In this document: piece by piece, positions 8,518 through 16,994 of the stretch | Position numbering within the stretch: position 1 is the stretch's first letter | Layout: each line of letters begins with the position of its first letter | Notes under the pieces: generated by a model | Told to the model about the DNA's origin: nothing | The model's database searches: none | What the model saw: only the letters and a program-made list of their open reading frames with translations | Position numbers and translations under genes: made by a program | Assembly: GCA_900128565.1 (NCBI GenBank) | Contig: LT635997.1 | Location: forward strand, 1 to 25,290 | Reading direction: 5' to 3' | Source of the DNA: Stramenopiles sp. TOSAG23-6 | Lineage: Eukaryota; Sar | DNA length: 25,290 bases

Positions 8518-10887
8518 ATGGAAAACCCAGACTTACAATCTTCGTGGGGTAATGGCAACCTCCCCTCGAATTCTCTTGGGCAGCACAAGAAGAAGCAGCA
8601 ACGTAGGCAACAGCAGAAACAGCATGAGACAAAGTTGCACAAACAGGAATCTCATCATAAGCAACATAGACGACAAAAGCCTTCTAAAGGTGGGTGGGAT
8701 AACGAACGTAGAGGTGCGCAGGGAAATTCCGCACAGTACAACGTTGTTACCATGGACCGACGTTTGTTCGTCGGGGGAATTTCATTTGACACCACTGAAG
8801 ATGATATTCGCAACTATTTTAACGTCTTTGGTCAAGTTTTAGAAGCAAACATAATGCGCGATCCTGCCAGTCGTCGTTCTCGTTGTTTTGCTTTTGTAAC
8901 ATTCGCGGAAACTTCCGCGGCAAACAAGGCGATCTTACAGTCAGAGCATAAATTAAACGGGCGTAACGTAGACGTCAAAGCAGCAGTACCAGCTCGTAAA
9001 TCTGATGGTAACAAAACTTTTTCCGGTAATAATAGTACTTCTGGTAATACCAACTCGGAAAATTCGCAGCCATCTGAAAGTAACTTCTCTGCTGGTAATA
9101 ATGGGCCTTCTTCCCAATCTGTTTCGGGTTCGTCTGTAGCTGGTGGTGGTGAAAACTCTTCTCCTCTTATCAACAACAACTACAAAAATGCAGTTGATGG
9201 TGCCGAGAATGATGCTACCTTGGGTGAAAATGCTGTGAAAATGTCCCCAAATCGAGCTCGTTTGGGTAAGATTCCGACTCCTGGAAAAATTTTCGTTGGT
9301 GGATTGCATTACGATACATGTAGCGACAGTTTACGTGAATATTTTGAACAATTTGGTCCAATAGAGTCTGTTCAAGTCATGTACAATCGCGAAACGGGTA
9401 AATCACGTGGATTTGGTTTCATTACGTTTGTTGATATCTCAGCTGTAGATAGCGCATCGGCCAAGAAAATGCATACTATTGATTGTAAAGCAGTAGAGGT
9501 TAAACGTGCGGTACCTCGTGCTGAAAGAACTGCACCACGTACTGGTGCGAATGATACGAATTTCAATGGAGCAAAGTCTGTTGGTCCAGGCAATACAGTT
9601 GTACCAGAAGTGGTCAGTCAAACATCTGATGGAAAAGCAGGTTTGCGAAGGCGACCTAATCCAGCACAAACGCGAAATGTTTGGGGGACTGGTCGAACAA
9701 CTCGTCAGGTCAATGGTGCAATGTCCTTTGCTGATGTTGCTAAGGCAAGTGTAGCACCACCTGCGATGAATTCTCCCCCTATCATGCCTGTTGTACCTCA
9801 AATGGGTGCTCCAGTACCTCCCCCTAGTTTGATGCCTCAAGCAAGCGGTGGAGCATATCCGCCAATGCTTATGAATAATATGCAAAATACTGGATGGCCA
9901 AATTCAGTATCTTCAATGCCTATAAATAATCTTCAGCAAATGCCAATGGTTGACATGAACGGTAATCATCTTACTTTGCCATTAGGAGGTATGAACATGT
10001 TAAATGGTTTAGGTGGTTTTGCTGGAAATGATGAAAATCATTTGAACTCTGGTTTCGCCAATCAACAAAATAATTCAACTGATTCGAATACTAACTTTAT
10101 TAATAATAATAGTAATAGTAACGTAGCTTGGGGTAATACTAATCAAGATCAACAGTCCTTTCTTCATCCGGAAATGCACATGCCGGGATTAGCTGCTGCG
10201 ATGGGGTTGAATTTTGTGGATATGGATGCAACGTTAGGCTTGGGAGTTCAGAAAAAAAATCAACAGGTTTCTGAAGGTGGTGATGGTTCAAATGGGAACA
10301 ATGTGAAATCGAATAGCTCACAGTCACAGCTTAGCAAAGACTTGAAAGGTGATAGTACTACTCCTCAGAAAGATACAATGCCTGATATTTCTTCATTAAA
10401 CATGAATTCTTTTCAATATGCTAACCCTAACCAAACTCAGTCTTACATGCCAGTTAACAACCAGGGGAATTTTATACTACCCCCAAATGTTGGCTTTTCT
10501 GATTCTATAGGTGGATTATCGAATACATGGAACTCTGGAATAGATCAATCTAAATTAGGAGGACCTTTGGGAGGTTCTGGTTTAAATAGTTCGTCTGATC
10601 GTAATGCTTTAGGCAATGGAGGGAACACTTCTTCGGTTAATAAACTTGGTTGGAATCAACCTCCTGGGTACGCCATTCCGTCATTACCTAGAGTTTCCCC
10701 ATATGAATACAATTCCTACAACCAACAGTTACCTATGATGGCAGCTATGCCAAACTGGGGTGCTGCTGGTGTCCAACAACAGTCGGTAGGCTTACCTTCA
10801 AACAATGGCAACGCTGTTGCTTCGTCATCGAATGGTTTCGCCGTAGGTAGAGATGGAACTCTGAATAAAAATCCTGCACAGCATTAG
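8518..10887 (+). CDS. Two-RRM hnRNP/Musashi/DAZAP1-like RNA-binding protein
   Basis: 789 residues in a single exon. Residues 21-60 are Gln/Lys/His-rich. RRM1 (82-158) has RNP2 LFVGGI and RNP1 RCFAFVTF; RRM2 (257-333) has RNP2 IFVGGL and RNP1 KSRGFGFITF. The linker and the long C-terminal half are Asn/Gly/Ser/Gln/Met-rich and disordered-looking, as in hnRNP A/B, Musashi and DAZAP1 proteins. Such proteins bind single-stranded RNA and act in mRNA splicing, transport or translation. RRM1 has Cys in place of the usual Gly in RNP1. A telomere-type unit inside the CDS (about 10424-10436) encodes ANPNQ. The lack of introns in a long gene contrasts with neighbours full of introners. Exact orthology cannot be settled by eye. 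Confidence 0.9.
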   Translation: MENPDLQSSWGNGNLPSNSLGQHKKKQQRRQQQKQHETKLHKQESHHKQHRRQKPSKGGWDNERRGAQGNSAQYNVVTMDRRLFVGGISFDTTEDDIRNYFNVFGQVLEANIMRDPASRRSRCFAFVTFAETSAANKAILQSEHKLNGRNVDVKAAVPARKSDGNKTFSGNNSTSGNTNSENSQPSESNFSAGNNGPSSQSVSGSSVAGGGENSSPLINNNYKNAVDGAENDATLGENAVKMSPNRARLGKIPTPGKIFVGGLHYDTCSDSLREYFEQFGPIESVQVMYNRETGKSRGFGFITFVDISAVDSASAKKMHTIDCKAVEVKRAVPRAERTAPRTGANDTNFNGAKSVGPGNTVVPEVVSQTSDGKAGLRRRPNPAQTRNVWGTGRTTRQVNGAMSFADVAKASVAPPAMNSPPIMPVVPQMGAPVPPPSLMPQASGGAYPPMLMNNMQNTGWPNSVSSMPINNLQQMPMVDMNGNHLTLPLGGMNMLNGLGGFAGNDENHLNSGFANQQNNSTDSNTNFINNNSNSNVAWGNTNQDQQSFLHPEMHMPGLAAAMGLNFVDMDATLGLGVQKKNQQVSEGGDGSNGNNVKSNSSQSQLSKDLKGDSTTPQKDTMPDISSLNMNSFQYANPNQTQSYMPVNNQGNFILPPNVGFSDSIGGLSNTWNSGIDQSKLGGPLGGSGLNSSSDRNALGNGGNTSSVNKLGWNQPPGYAIPSLPRVSPYEYNSYNQQLPMMAAMPNWGAAGVQQQSVGLPSNNGNAVASSSNGFAVGRDGTLNKNPAQH

Positions 10888-11162
10888 TTAGATGTTGATT
10901 ATTGTGCTAAATGTTTCATTTAGTTAGATGTGGGTGCATGGATTCATATATTATCGAGATTATATAGTATTTGTACGATACTTTTTATTTGTATATGTTG
11001 TAGCAACGTACATGAATAAATATTGGCAAGGTTGAGTATATTGATTATATGATTGAACACAATATATGTTTAAAAAAAAATTGCAAATAAAACTTGAAAA
11101 ATGTTGTATTTTTTGTTTTCTGTTCTTTATTAGGTATTCAATAGTATACTCATAGTTATTCA
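10888..11162. other. Convergent 3' intergenic region
   Basis: 275 bp of AT-rich sequence between convergent stops. It has an AATAAA-like word near 11086 for the plus-strand gene and AATAAAG on the minus strand near 11130 for the secreted protein. No gene seen. Confidence 0.5.
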
Positions 11163-11681
11163 TTATTGATGGCAACCTTGCGATACATCCTGTAGGTATA
11201 AAGCCAACTGCACACACGAATTACTCGTTACTGCAGCTTCTACACAAATGTCCATTGCGAATTTCCAGGGATTTACAGGAGGAAACAAAGGATATTGAAA
11301 TGTAAATGTCTTATTCGTTGTTTCATCTTTAAAAGTGACGTCCGTGAAGCGTTTCGTTTTGTTATTTTGTAATATAGTTTTACTAGTACTATCTGCAGAA
11401 CAGGCGCTATCCATACACACCTCTTCGTCTATTACTTCAAATATTTCATCTGTAACTTTTGTACCTAAAGATACTTTATGAGACGTTGAATCGAAAACTT
11501 GTAGTGCAACGTTACCTATACAATTACCACACAGTTTGTTTTCTGAGCAAATACGTCGAGCTATTGAAACAGCTTCCTCTGGAACCGAAGTTCTTTCCGA
11601 TATCGTGCCAAGTACGTCATCAAAAACACTCCCGTGGACGCAGCATATAATGACGATAAGGATGGAGTATAAAAGGTACAT
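11163..11681 (-). CDS. Small secreted Cys-rich protein, unknown family
   Basis: 172 residues from the ATG at 11681; an upstream in-frame TTG is not needed. The start is a clear signal peptide (MYLLYSILIVIICCVHG, cleavage likely before SVFDD). The mature part has about eleven Cys, in clusters ICSENKLCGNC, VCMDSACSA and ICVEAAVTSNSC, suggesting disulfides, plus possible N-glycosylation sites (NKT, NKTF). No family was recognised. It is one of three genes here with predicted signal peptides. Secretion or surface location is inferred only from the signal peptide. Confidence 0.7.
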   Translation of the reverse strand: MYLLYSILIVIICCVHGSVFDDVLGTISERTSVPEEAVSIARRICSENKLCGNCIGNVALQVFDSTSHKVSLGTKVTDEIFEVIDEEVCMDSACSADSTSKTILQNNKTKRFTDVTFKDETTNKTFTFQYPLFPPVNPWKFAMDICVEAAVTSNSCVQLALYLQDVSQGCHQ

Positions 11682-11767
11682 TGAAAACAAATTATAAAGA
11701 CTTTAATGAAATGACTTGTAATATTAATATTATTGCATGTACAAAAGTTTGGGATGCCATTTTAATC

Positions 11768-11802
11768 TATAATTATATAATTATATAATTATATAATTAT
11801 AT
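11768..11802. repeat. AT palindromic tandem repeat
   Basis: About four copies of TAATTATA in tandem, self-complementary on both strands, in the 491-bp divergent gap between the secreted protein and the membrane-protein gene. It could extrude as a cruciform; no function is shown. Confidence 0.85.
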
Positions 11803-11930
11803 GTGACCGAAAATATATTCAATATTGAATATTCCTTGAATGTCATTTTCTTCGACGTGATTTTTGACAGCTACCTGACACACACGTGGCACTTTTTCAA
11901 ATATTCAATTTTCAGCAAGAGCATTGGAAT

Positions 11931-11958
11931 GTTTTTCATACGAAGTTTTGTACCTAAT
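11931..11958 (+). repeat. Introner-motif relic outside a CDS
   Basis: TTTTTCATACGAAGTTTTG followed by TACCTAATC matches the intron motif with two changes, about 215 bp upstream of the next start. It may be a decayed element or a 5'-UTR intron. Confidence 0.5.
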
Positions 11959-11963
11959 CATTT

Positions 11964-12027
11964 GCTACTACTAAAGATTCCGAGAGCTGTCAAAAACACA
12001 AGTTAGCTACTACAAAGATTCCGAGAG
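11964..12027 (+). repeat. Short direct repeat upstream of the membrane-protein gene
   Basis: GCTACTACTAAAGATTCCGA-type words at 11964-11986 and 12006-12027 are nearly identical, differing by one missing base. Together with the relic at 11931 they suggest local duplication in this promoter region. Confidence 0.6.
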
Positions 12028-12172
12028 AGATTCCTTCCTTGACAAAGCCAAGTATTAGACCTTAGTACGCCAAATAACAAGGGGATTACCCTTGTAGGAA
12101 TCAAGTCAAAAGTGCAATTGGACTACTTGAAACACTATATGATACATACCGAGAGTACAAAAAGTAACAGCA

Positions 12173-13567
12173 ATGTCACGTACAATTAATATATTTGTAT
12201 TTCTTTTTGCAATCTTATATTCCGGCATTTCTCCTTGTTGCTCCGCAAATCAAAGAAGAGCAAGAAGGGCTGTACATAAAACTGCGCTTAAAGTTGCAAA
12301 ACGTAATATCCGTCACAAACAGAATGCACTTCTTGGTTCTCCTCGAATGAATGGTCAAACGGTTGCTTCCCCTAGCCCTAGAGTAAATAATAGTGTTGAT
12401 AAAATTCTCTCTCCACATTCTACAAGTAAAAAGAATAATTTTCTATCGAAACTTGCCGTAAAATTTCATAAACGAAAACGTCAAAAGAAACGTATTGCTT
12501 CTCCTCGTTCTCATCGATCTCCTCGATCTCCTCGATCTCCTCGATCTCCTAGACTGACAAATATTTTACCTACGAAAGTAGATGATACTACTGAAATAGA
12601 TACATTTACTCATCAAAATCAAAACAGTGGTGTTGATGATCAAAACCAAACCAGTGTAAGTTATCCCAAAAACATTGAAGAAACATCTCAACTACATCCA
12701 AATGACGTCATTGTTGAAAATGTACCAGTAGTACTACCATCAACAACAACAACAACAACTGCAATGACTAATAAAGACCTAAAAAATGAATTGGAGATAC
12801 AGCCGAAAGACGTTGTAGTGACAAGTCATTCAAATATTGTTCGTGTACGTTTTTTATCATGATTTTTTTTTATATGAAATTTCATACCTAACATTTTTTT
12901 TATCATGATTTTTTTTTATATGAAATTTCGTACCTAACAACACTTTTTTTTTAAAGTGTTTTATCAAGTTTTCATCATTTGATTTTGTTTTCATAGACAA
13001 TTTCGTACCTAACGTATTTCAAATAATACAAGTATTTCTTTTCACGATACATAATAATGGGGACGTCACTCCCCCAATAACAGAACAAAATGATGAAAAA
13101 AATGTAGGTTTTTTTTTTTACTATGAATTGTTTTTTTCATACGAAATTTTGTACCTAACAATTTTTTTTAGAATTTTTTTTTGAAATATTTTTTTACAAT
13201 ATTTGATGTTCAATCGAATCACAAAAATTCAAATACAACATTTTGGAGTCAAAACAACATTATTTATTTTGGTATAGGTGGTGGTTCTATTCTATTGATT
13301 AGTATATATGTTTTTTTTCCTACAAAATATTTTGGTAAAAATAATTTTTACCATTTTTTTTTTTATAGAAAATTTCATACCTAACGATTTTTTTACTAAC
13401 AAAAAAAAAAAAAAAAAAAATATTTTTCACAATACAAAACTATAACTGTATTTGTTTTGATGCATTCTAATCAAATTAAAAAAGAAAATCGGATTTTATT
13501 GGAAAAAAGTAAAGAATTGCGTTTGTCAGTGACTAATGAAGGTACTGAAGAGTATGCAACTGTATAG
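12173..13567 (+). CDS. Signal-peptide, basic, single-pass membrane protein
   Basis: Four exons: 12173-12844, 13053-13103, 13202-13301 and 13434-13567, about 318 residues. It has a signal peptide (MSRTINIFVFLFAILYSGIS then CCSA), a very basic region, and a Ser-Pro-Arg tandem repeat made by repeated CGATCTCCT units (about 12513-12550). A Thr/Asn-rich stretch with a poly-Thr run follows, then a transmembrane segment (IIYFGIGGGSILLI through TITVFVLM) split by the last intron, and a charged cytosolic tail ending EEYATV. The layout fits a type I membrane protein. The GxGGG in the membrane segment could aid helix packing. No family is recognised. Intron 2 has alternative in-frame junctions, so the residues around NVVDVQS are uncertain. 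Confidence 0.7.
12845..13052 (+). other. Intron with three introner-motif copies, ends ACAT
   Basis: Starts GTACGTTTTTTATC and ends TTCACGATACAT. GAAATTTC(A/G)TACCTAAC copies sit at about 12876, 12922 and 12996; the first two lie in near-identical 48-bp repeats. Joining gives NIVR-NNGDVTPPI in frame. The AG in ACAAG (about 13032) would lead to an in-frame TAA. Confidence 0.75.
13104..13201 (+). other. Introner-type intron with alternative 3' ends
   Basis: Starts GTAGGTTTT, with a full motif near 13137. Three in-frame options exist: GTAGG to ACAATA (13201); GTTTTT (13108) to CAATAT (13203); or a canonical AG at 13171, which would keep NFFLKYFFTI-like element sequence in the protein. Confidence 0.55.
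13302..13433 (+). other. Introner-type intron inside the membrane segment, non-AG end
   Basis: Starts GTATATATGTTTT, contains TAGAAAATTTCATACCTAAC and a 20-bp A run, and ends TTTTTCACAAT (or ATACA three bases on). Either end joins SILLI to TITVFVL in frame. The nearest upstream AG lies before the motif. Confidence 0.6.
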
Positions 13568-13568
13568 A

Positions 13569-13590
13569 TTAGGTACAAATACGAAATATC
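13569..13590 (-). repeat. Reverse-oriented introner-motif relic
   Basis: TTAGGTACAAATACGAAATA on the plus strand is the motif read on the minus strand, with an internal deletion. It sits just after the stop codon of a plus-strand gene, so its direction does not match that transcript. Confidence 0.4.
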
Positions 13591-13739
13591 ACGAAATATT
13601 TAAAAAAAAATGGAAGATAATTTCATTTTTTTGTTCACGTTTAAAGCATGTAATGTAAAGAATATTTTTTTTTTTTTTTTTCAAATATATTTTGGTATTT
13701 ATTTATTGTAACAATAAAAATATTTTCAAAATTTTATAT

Positions 13740-13800
13740 TTATATTCTTTTAAACATTGTTGTTGTTGTACTACTTTCACTGCGATGTTGTTGTAAAATC
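13740..13800 (-). pseudogene. Fragment of the methyltransferase 3' end
   Basis: On the minus strand the tail SESSTTTTMFKRI-stop, plus the AT-rich 3' flank, matches the C-terminus (GSSKTATIFKRI-stop) and flank of the methyltransferase at 15351. Similarity covers about 75-90 bp including non-coding sequence. It looks like a leftover of a duplication that brackets the ankyrin gene. Confidence 0.65.
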
Positions 13801-13932
13801 GTATAAATCCGACTGGCATAGCTAGGGTTAGGGCTTAGATTTTTGACCAACAGCAAGCTGTCAAACCAAAACAACACAGACACAAACACAAACACGTGAA
13901 TTAATTAGTGTCTCTCTTTGCTCGTAAGCAAA

Positions 13933-15204
13933 ATGGTTGCCAGTAACAACTATTCCCTTGGTGTCGATACGTGTCGTGAAGCAGCTGAAAATGGTAACTT
14001 AGAAGTATTGAAATGGTTACGAAGACAAAAACCGCGCTGTCCGTGGGATGAAGATACGTGTAGCAGTGCAGCTCAAAATGGTCACTTGGAAGTATTGAAG
14101 TGGTTANGAAGACAAAAACCACCTTGTCCATGGGAAGAACAAACGTGTTCTTATGCAGCTTGGAAGGGTCAGTTGGGAGTATTGATTTGGCTGAGAAGTC
14201 AAAATCCACCTTGTCCATGGGAAGAACAAACGTGTTATCTTGCAGCCTTAGATGGTCGCTTGGAAGTATTGAAGTGGGTAAGAAGTCAAAATCCACCTTG
14301 TCCATGGGAGGAACTAACATGTCGATATGCAGCTGGAAATGGTCACTTGGAAGTATTGAAATGGGTAAGAAGTCAAAATCCACCATGCCCGTGGGATGCA
14401 ACTGCGTGTTCTTATGCAGCTGGTTCTTGTCAGTTGGGAGTATTGATTTGGCTGAGAAGTCAAAATCCACCATGTCCATGGGATGAAGAAACGTGTAAAA
14501 GTGCAGCTGGAAATGGTAACTTAAAGATATTGATTTGGCTAAGAAGTCAAAATCCACCTTGTCCTTGGGATCAACATACGTGTAACAGTGCAGCTGAAGG
14601 TGGGCACTTAGAAGTATTGAAATGGCTTAGAAGTCAAAATCCACCTTGTCCTTGGGATGAAGATTTAATATGTGGTATTGCAGCTGAAAACGGTCACTTA
14701 GAAGTATTGAAATGGGTTAGAAGTCAAGATCCGAGTAGACCCTGGCCTAAGGATATCTTTAGTGATACAGCTCGAAAAGGTCACTTGGATGTACTACAAT
14801 GGTTAAGAAGTCAAAATCCACCTTGTCCATGGTGTACGTATGCGTGTGACGCAGCAGCTTGGGGTGGTCACTTGGAAATGTTACAATGGTTAAGAAGTCA
14901 AAATCCACCTTGTCCATGGAATGAAGAAACCTGTGAGCATGCAGTGTATTGTGGTCACTTGGGAGTGTTACAATGGGTAAGAAGCCAAAATCCACCTTGT
15001 CCGTGGGGTGTAGGAACCTGCGCGCATGCAGCTGAAAGTGGTGACTTGAAAATATTGAAATGGTTAAGAAGTCAAGATCCACCNTGTCCATGGGATGAAA
15101 CTACATGTTTAGAGGCAGCTGCATATCATAACTTCGAAGTATTACAATGGTTAATCGAAAACAAAGCACCAGGCTATGATAGATGGGAGCCTTATTTCCA
15201 TTGA
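13933..15204 (+). CDS. Ankyrin-repeat protein, about 14 units of 29 residues
   Basis: 423 residues in one exon, starting at ATG 13933 (MVASNNYSLG). Fourteen tandem units follow the pattern C-x2-AA-x-NGHLEVLKWLRSQNPPCPWDE-T, with the hydrophobic spacing of ankyrin repeats but 29 rather than 33 residues (unit 8 has 30). This unit type is known from algae, oomycetes and giant viruses. Ankyrin arrays bind proteins; no enzymatic or F-box domain was seen. Units are nearly identical at DNA level in the PPCPW segment, which points to recent expansion or gene conversion. Two bases are ambiguous (N at 14107 and 15084), each in a repeated segment, so assembly or allelic mixing is possible. The last unit is degenerate (NFEVLQWLIENKAPGYD). 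Confidence 0.9.
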   Translation: MVASNNYSLGVDTCREAAENGNLEVLKWLRRQKPRCPWDEDTCSSAAQNGHLEVLKWLXRQKPPCPWEEQTCSYAAWKGQLGVLIWLRSQNPPCPWEEQTCYLAALDGRLEVLKWVRSQNPPCPWEELTCRYAAGNGHLEVLKWVRSQNPPCPWDATACSYAAGSCQLGVLIWLRSQNPPCPWDEETCKSAAGNGNLKILIWLRSQNPPCPWDQHTCNSAAEGGHLEVLKWLRSQNPPCPWDEDLICGIAAENGHLEVLKWVRSQDPSRPWPKDIFSDTARKGHLDVLQWLRSQNPPCPWCTYACDAAAWGGHLEMLQWLRSQNPPCPWNEETCEHAVYCGHLGVLQWVRSQNPPCPWGVGTCAHAAESGDLKILKWLRSQDPXCPWDETTCLEAAAYHNFEVLQWLIENKAPGYDRWEPYFH

Positions 15205-15249
15205 CAAGAAATGTAAATGCCTCCTGTATACCTTTGTTTTAATTTAATA

Positions 15250-15318
15250 TTGGAAGTGGTACAATGGCTAATTGATGTGAAACCCCACCCCGGGCACTTT
15301 AAACTTATTGAAAAATAA
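15250..15318 (+). pseudogene. Remnant ankyrin unit
   Basis: After the ankyrin stop, an open 23-codon stretch reads LEVVQWLIDVKPHPGH and ends in TAA. It resembles the final unit of the intact gene (FEVLQWLIENKAPG). It has no start and lies 45 bp downstream, so it is probably a decayed extra unit. Confidence 0.6.
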
Positions 15319-15350
15319 ATACTTTCAAAATTTTATGTTTTTATTTTAAT

Positions 15351-16738
15351 TTATATTCTTTTAAAAATTGTTGCTGTTTTACTACTTCCACTACCCTTCA
15401 TTGAAATTCCTTTTTTACACTTTTTACTTTTAAATTTATCTGAAGTCTCAATGAAACCAACAAGACCTGAATCTCCTCTTCCTTTATCTACAACTGCAAT
15501 GCCATTTAATGTGTCACATTCAATACATAGTATAGCTATATGTTCCACTAATTCTGTTGGCATGTATTGTGAAAAAAATATTTTTTATTGTAGTAAAAAA
15601 AATATGTACGTAACGTATGGAATTTTCTATCAAAACAAAAAACAAAAAACAAAAAAATTCTAAATTCTAAATTCATCATGAAAAAAACATACATCCCATC
15701 TGAGAAAATATATACGTGAGTTGTTCCTTGTGGCAATTCTGTATATTCCATCAAATCTCCCTGTGTAAACTTAATAGTACATCTTTTCTTAGGAGTTGGG
15801 TTTCCATTATTTTTTTCTACTTTCGTCTTTGAATGCTCAACATTGACAGAGTTCAATTCTTTTCTAATTATTTTTTCTACTTTAGCCTTTGAAAAATCAA
15901 CTTCAACAGATTTCAATTCAATACCCATGGAAAAACTATCAACCGTTGAGAGACCAGGTAAAATAGATGCTGCTATAACAGCATCACCAGTACCAGATCC
16001 TAAATCAACGAAACCTTGAATTTTATTCTCTTCAACTTTATTTTGTTTGTTACATGGAAGATGATCCAATCCAAGAGCTTCAAATATTGTTTTAAAACTT
16101 CTTGTAGAAAGTGTCCCAGACATACCTTGTTCAAGAGATGAAAATCTGCGCTTTCTTGATTTCCTTGACGGTGCATTAGATGTATTTGGTTTTGAGTGTC
16201 TTGCATCACTTTTGTTTACATTGAGTTCTATTATATTTTTTAGATATTTCATATCTGATTTTTTTGTAATATTATAATAACGACACCACGATTCTATATT
16301 TTTATGAACTATGGCTTTTGTCTTTGAATCTGTTTTTAGTGCTTCATGAATTGCATAATCAAAGTATGTGCCACTATGCCATTTATCACCAGATGTGATT
16401 GTAGACCTTTTACGCCAAAATTTCTTAAAATTTGGACAAAATGGTAAAAGAGACAAAGACGGTACATCTTGAATTGTTGATTCGTAATCTTCATTGCAAG
16501 TAGATGTTCGATGGTAGTGGTGAAGCCACTGAACACGATAGAATACTTCGTTATCAGGGACATCCTTGTTCCGTAACTCTGCATTGAAGCGAGCAAACTT
16601 TTCATCCTGTGAACCTGTCTCTAGCTTATCTTCTATAATTGCTGGCCAGATAGATGTTCGTGGACTGGAGTATGCTTTCCCTTTACCATATCGAACAAAC
16701 ACAACTTGTCCAATGACAAAAGGATCTTTTGGGGCCAT
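15351..16738 (-). CDS. DOT1-like class I methyltransferase with PWWP-like N-terminus
   Basis: Two exons, 16738-15693 and 15561-15351, about 418 residues. Residues 8-75 (FVIGQVVFVRYGKG, then SIWPAIIED) resemble a PWWP/Tudor-type chromatin reader. Residues 175-205 are basic. The SAM-binding motif I is FVDLGSGTGDAVIAA (243-257), followed by GIEL (272-275), GDLMEY (327-332) and HVYIFSDGMP, an arrangement like DOT1 histone H3K79 methyltransferases. Lys methylation of chromatin is thus plausible, but a generic class I methyltransferase cannot be excluded. Between GIEL and GDLM there is an inserted tandem repeat, LKSVEVDFSKAKVEKI and LNSVNVEHSKTKVEKN. It is divergent from the CxxC protein gene. Confidence 0.75.
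15562..15692 (-). other. Introner-type intron, ends ACAT (methyltransferase gene)
   Basis: Starts GTATGTTTTTTTCATG, carries a degraded motif (ATAGAAAATTCCATACGTTACG) and ends TTTTTTTCACAATACAT. Joining gives FSDG-M-PTELVEHIA. The first downstream AG (CCAACAG) would give a stop within about ten codons. Confidence 0.8.
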
Positions 16739-16994
16739 CTCTATAAATTAATAATACTGTCGTGGCCGTCTTCGAATTGCTGTTGTGTCGCAAAAAAAAC
16801 ATTTTGATGGTCAAAAAAAAATTTTTTTGATGGATGGCGTCTCCTATTCGTATTGTACGTACTATCGTCGTCTTGTCTTCGTTACACTTCGTCAAAAAAA
16901 ATCAAATGAAAAAAATCTCGTCAACAACAACACCACGGTGTCAACACAACTGTGTTTCTGTATTAATCCTTTGTAATACCACAAAAACATTGAC
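16739..16994. promoter_or_regulatory. Divergent intergenic region
   Basis: 256 bp between divergent starts, with repeated TCGTCAA(A/C)AA and GTATTGTACGTAC words but no introner motif. A shared promoter is inferred from layout only. Confidence 0.3.

Noticed and set aside
8832-10327. Several minus-strand frames under the RRM gene
   Set aside because: They are antisense shadows of a gene with clear RNP1 and RNP2 motifs.
13901-15091. Long minus-strand frames opposite the ankyrin array
   Set aside because: They are created by repeat periodicity; the plus strand carries the ankyrin consensus.
13933-15204. A CRISPR-like array of 87-bp units
   Set aside because: The repeats translate without a break as ankyrin units and there are no spacer-like unique segments.
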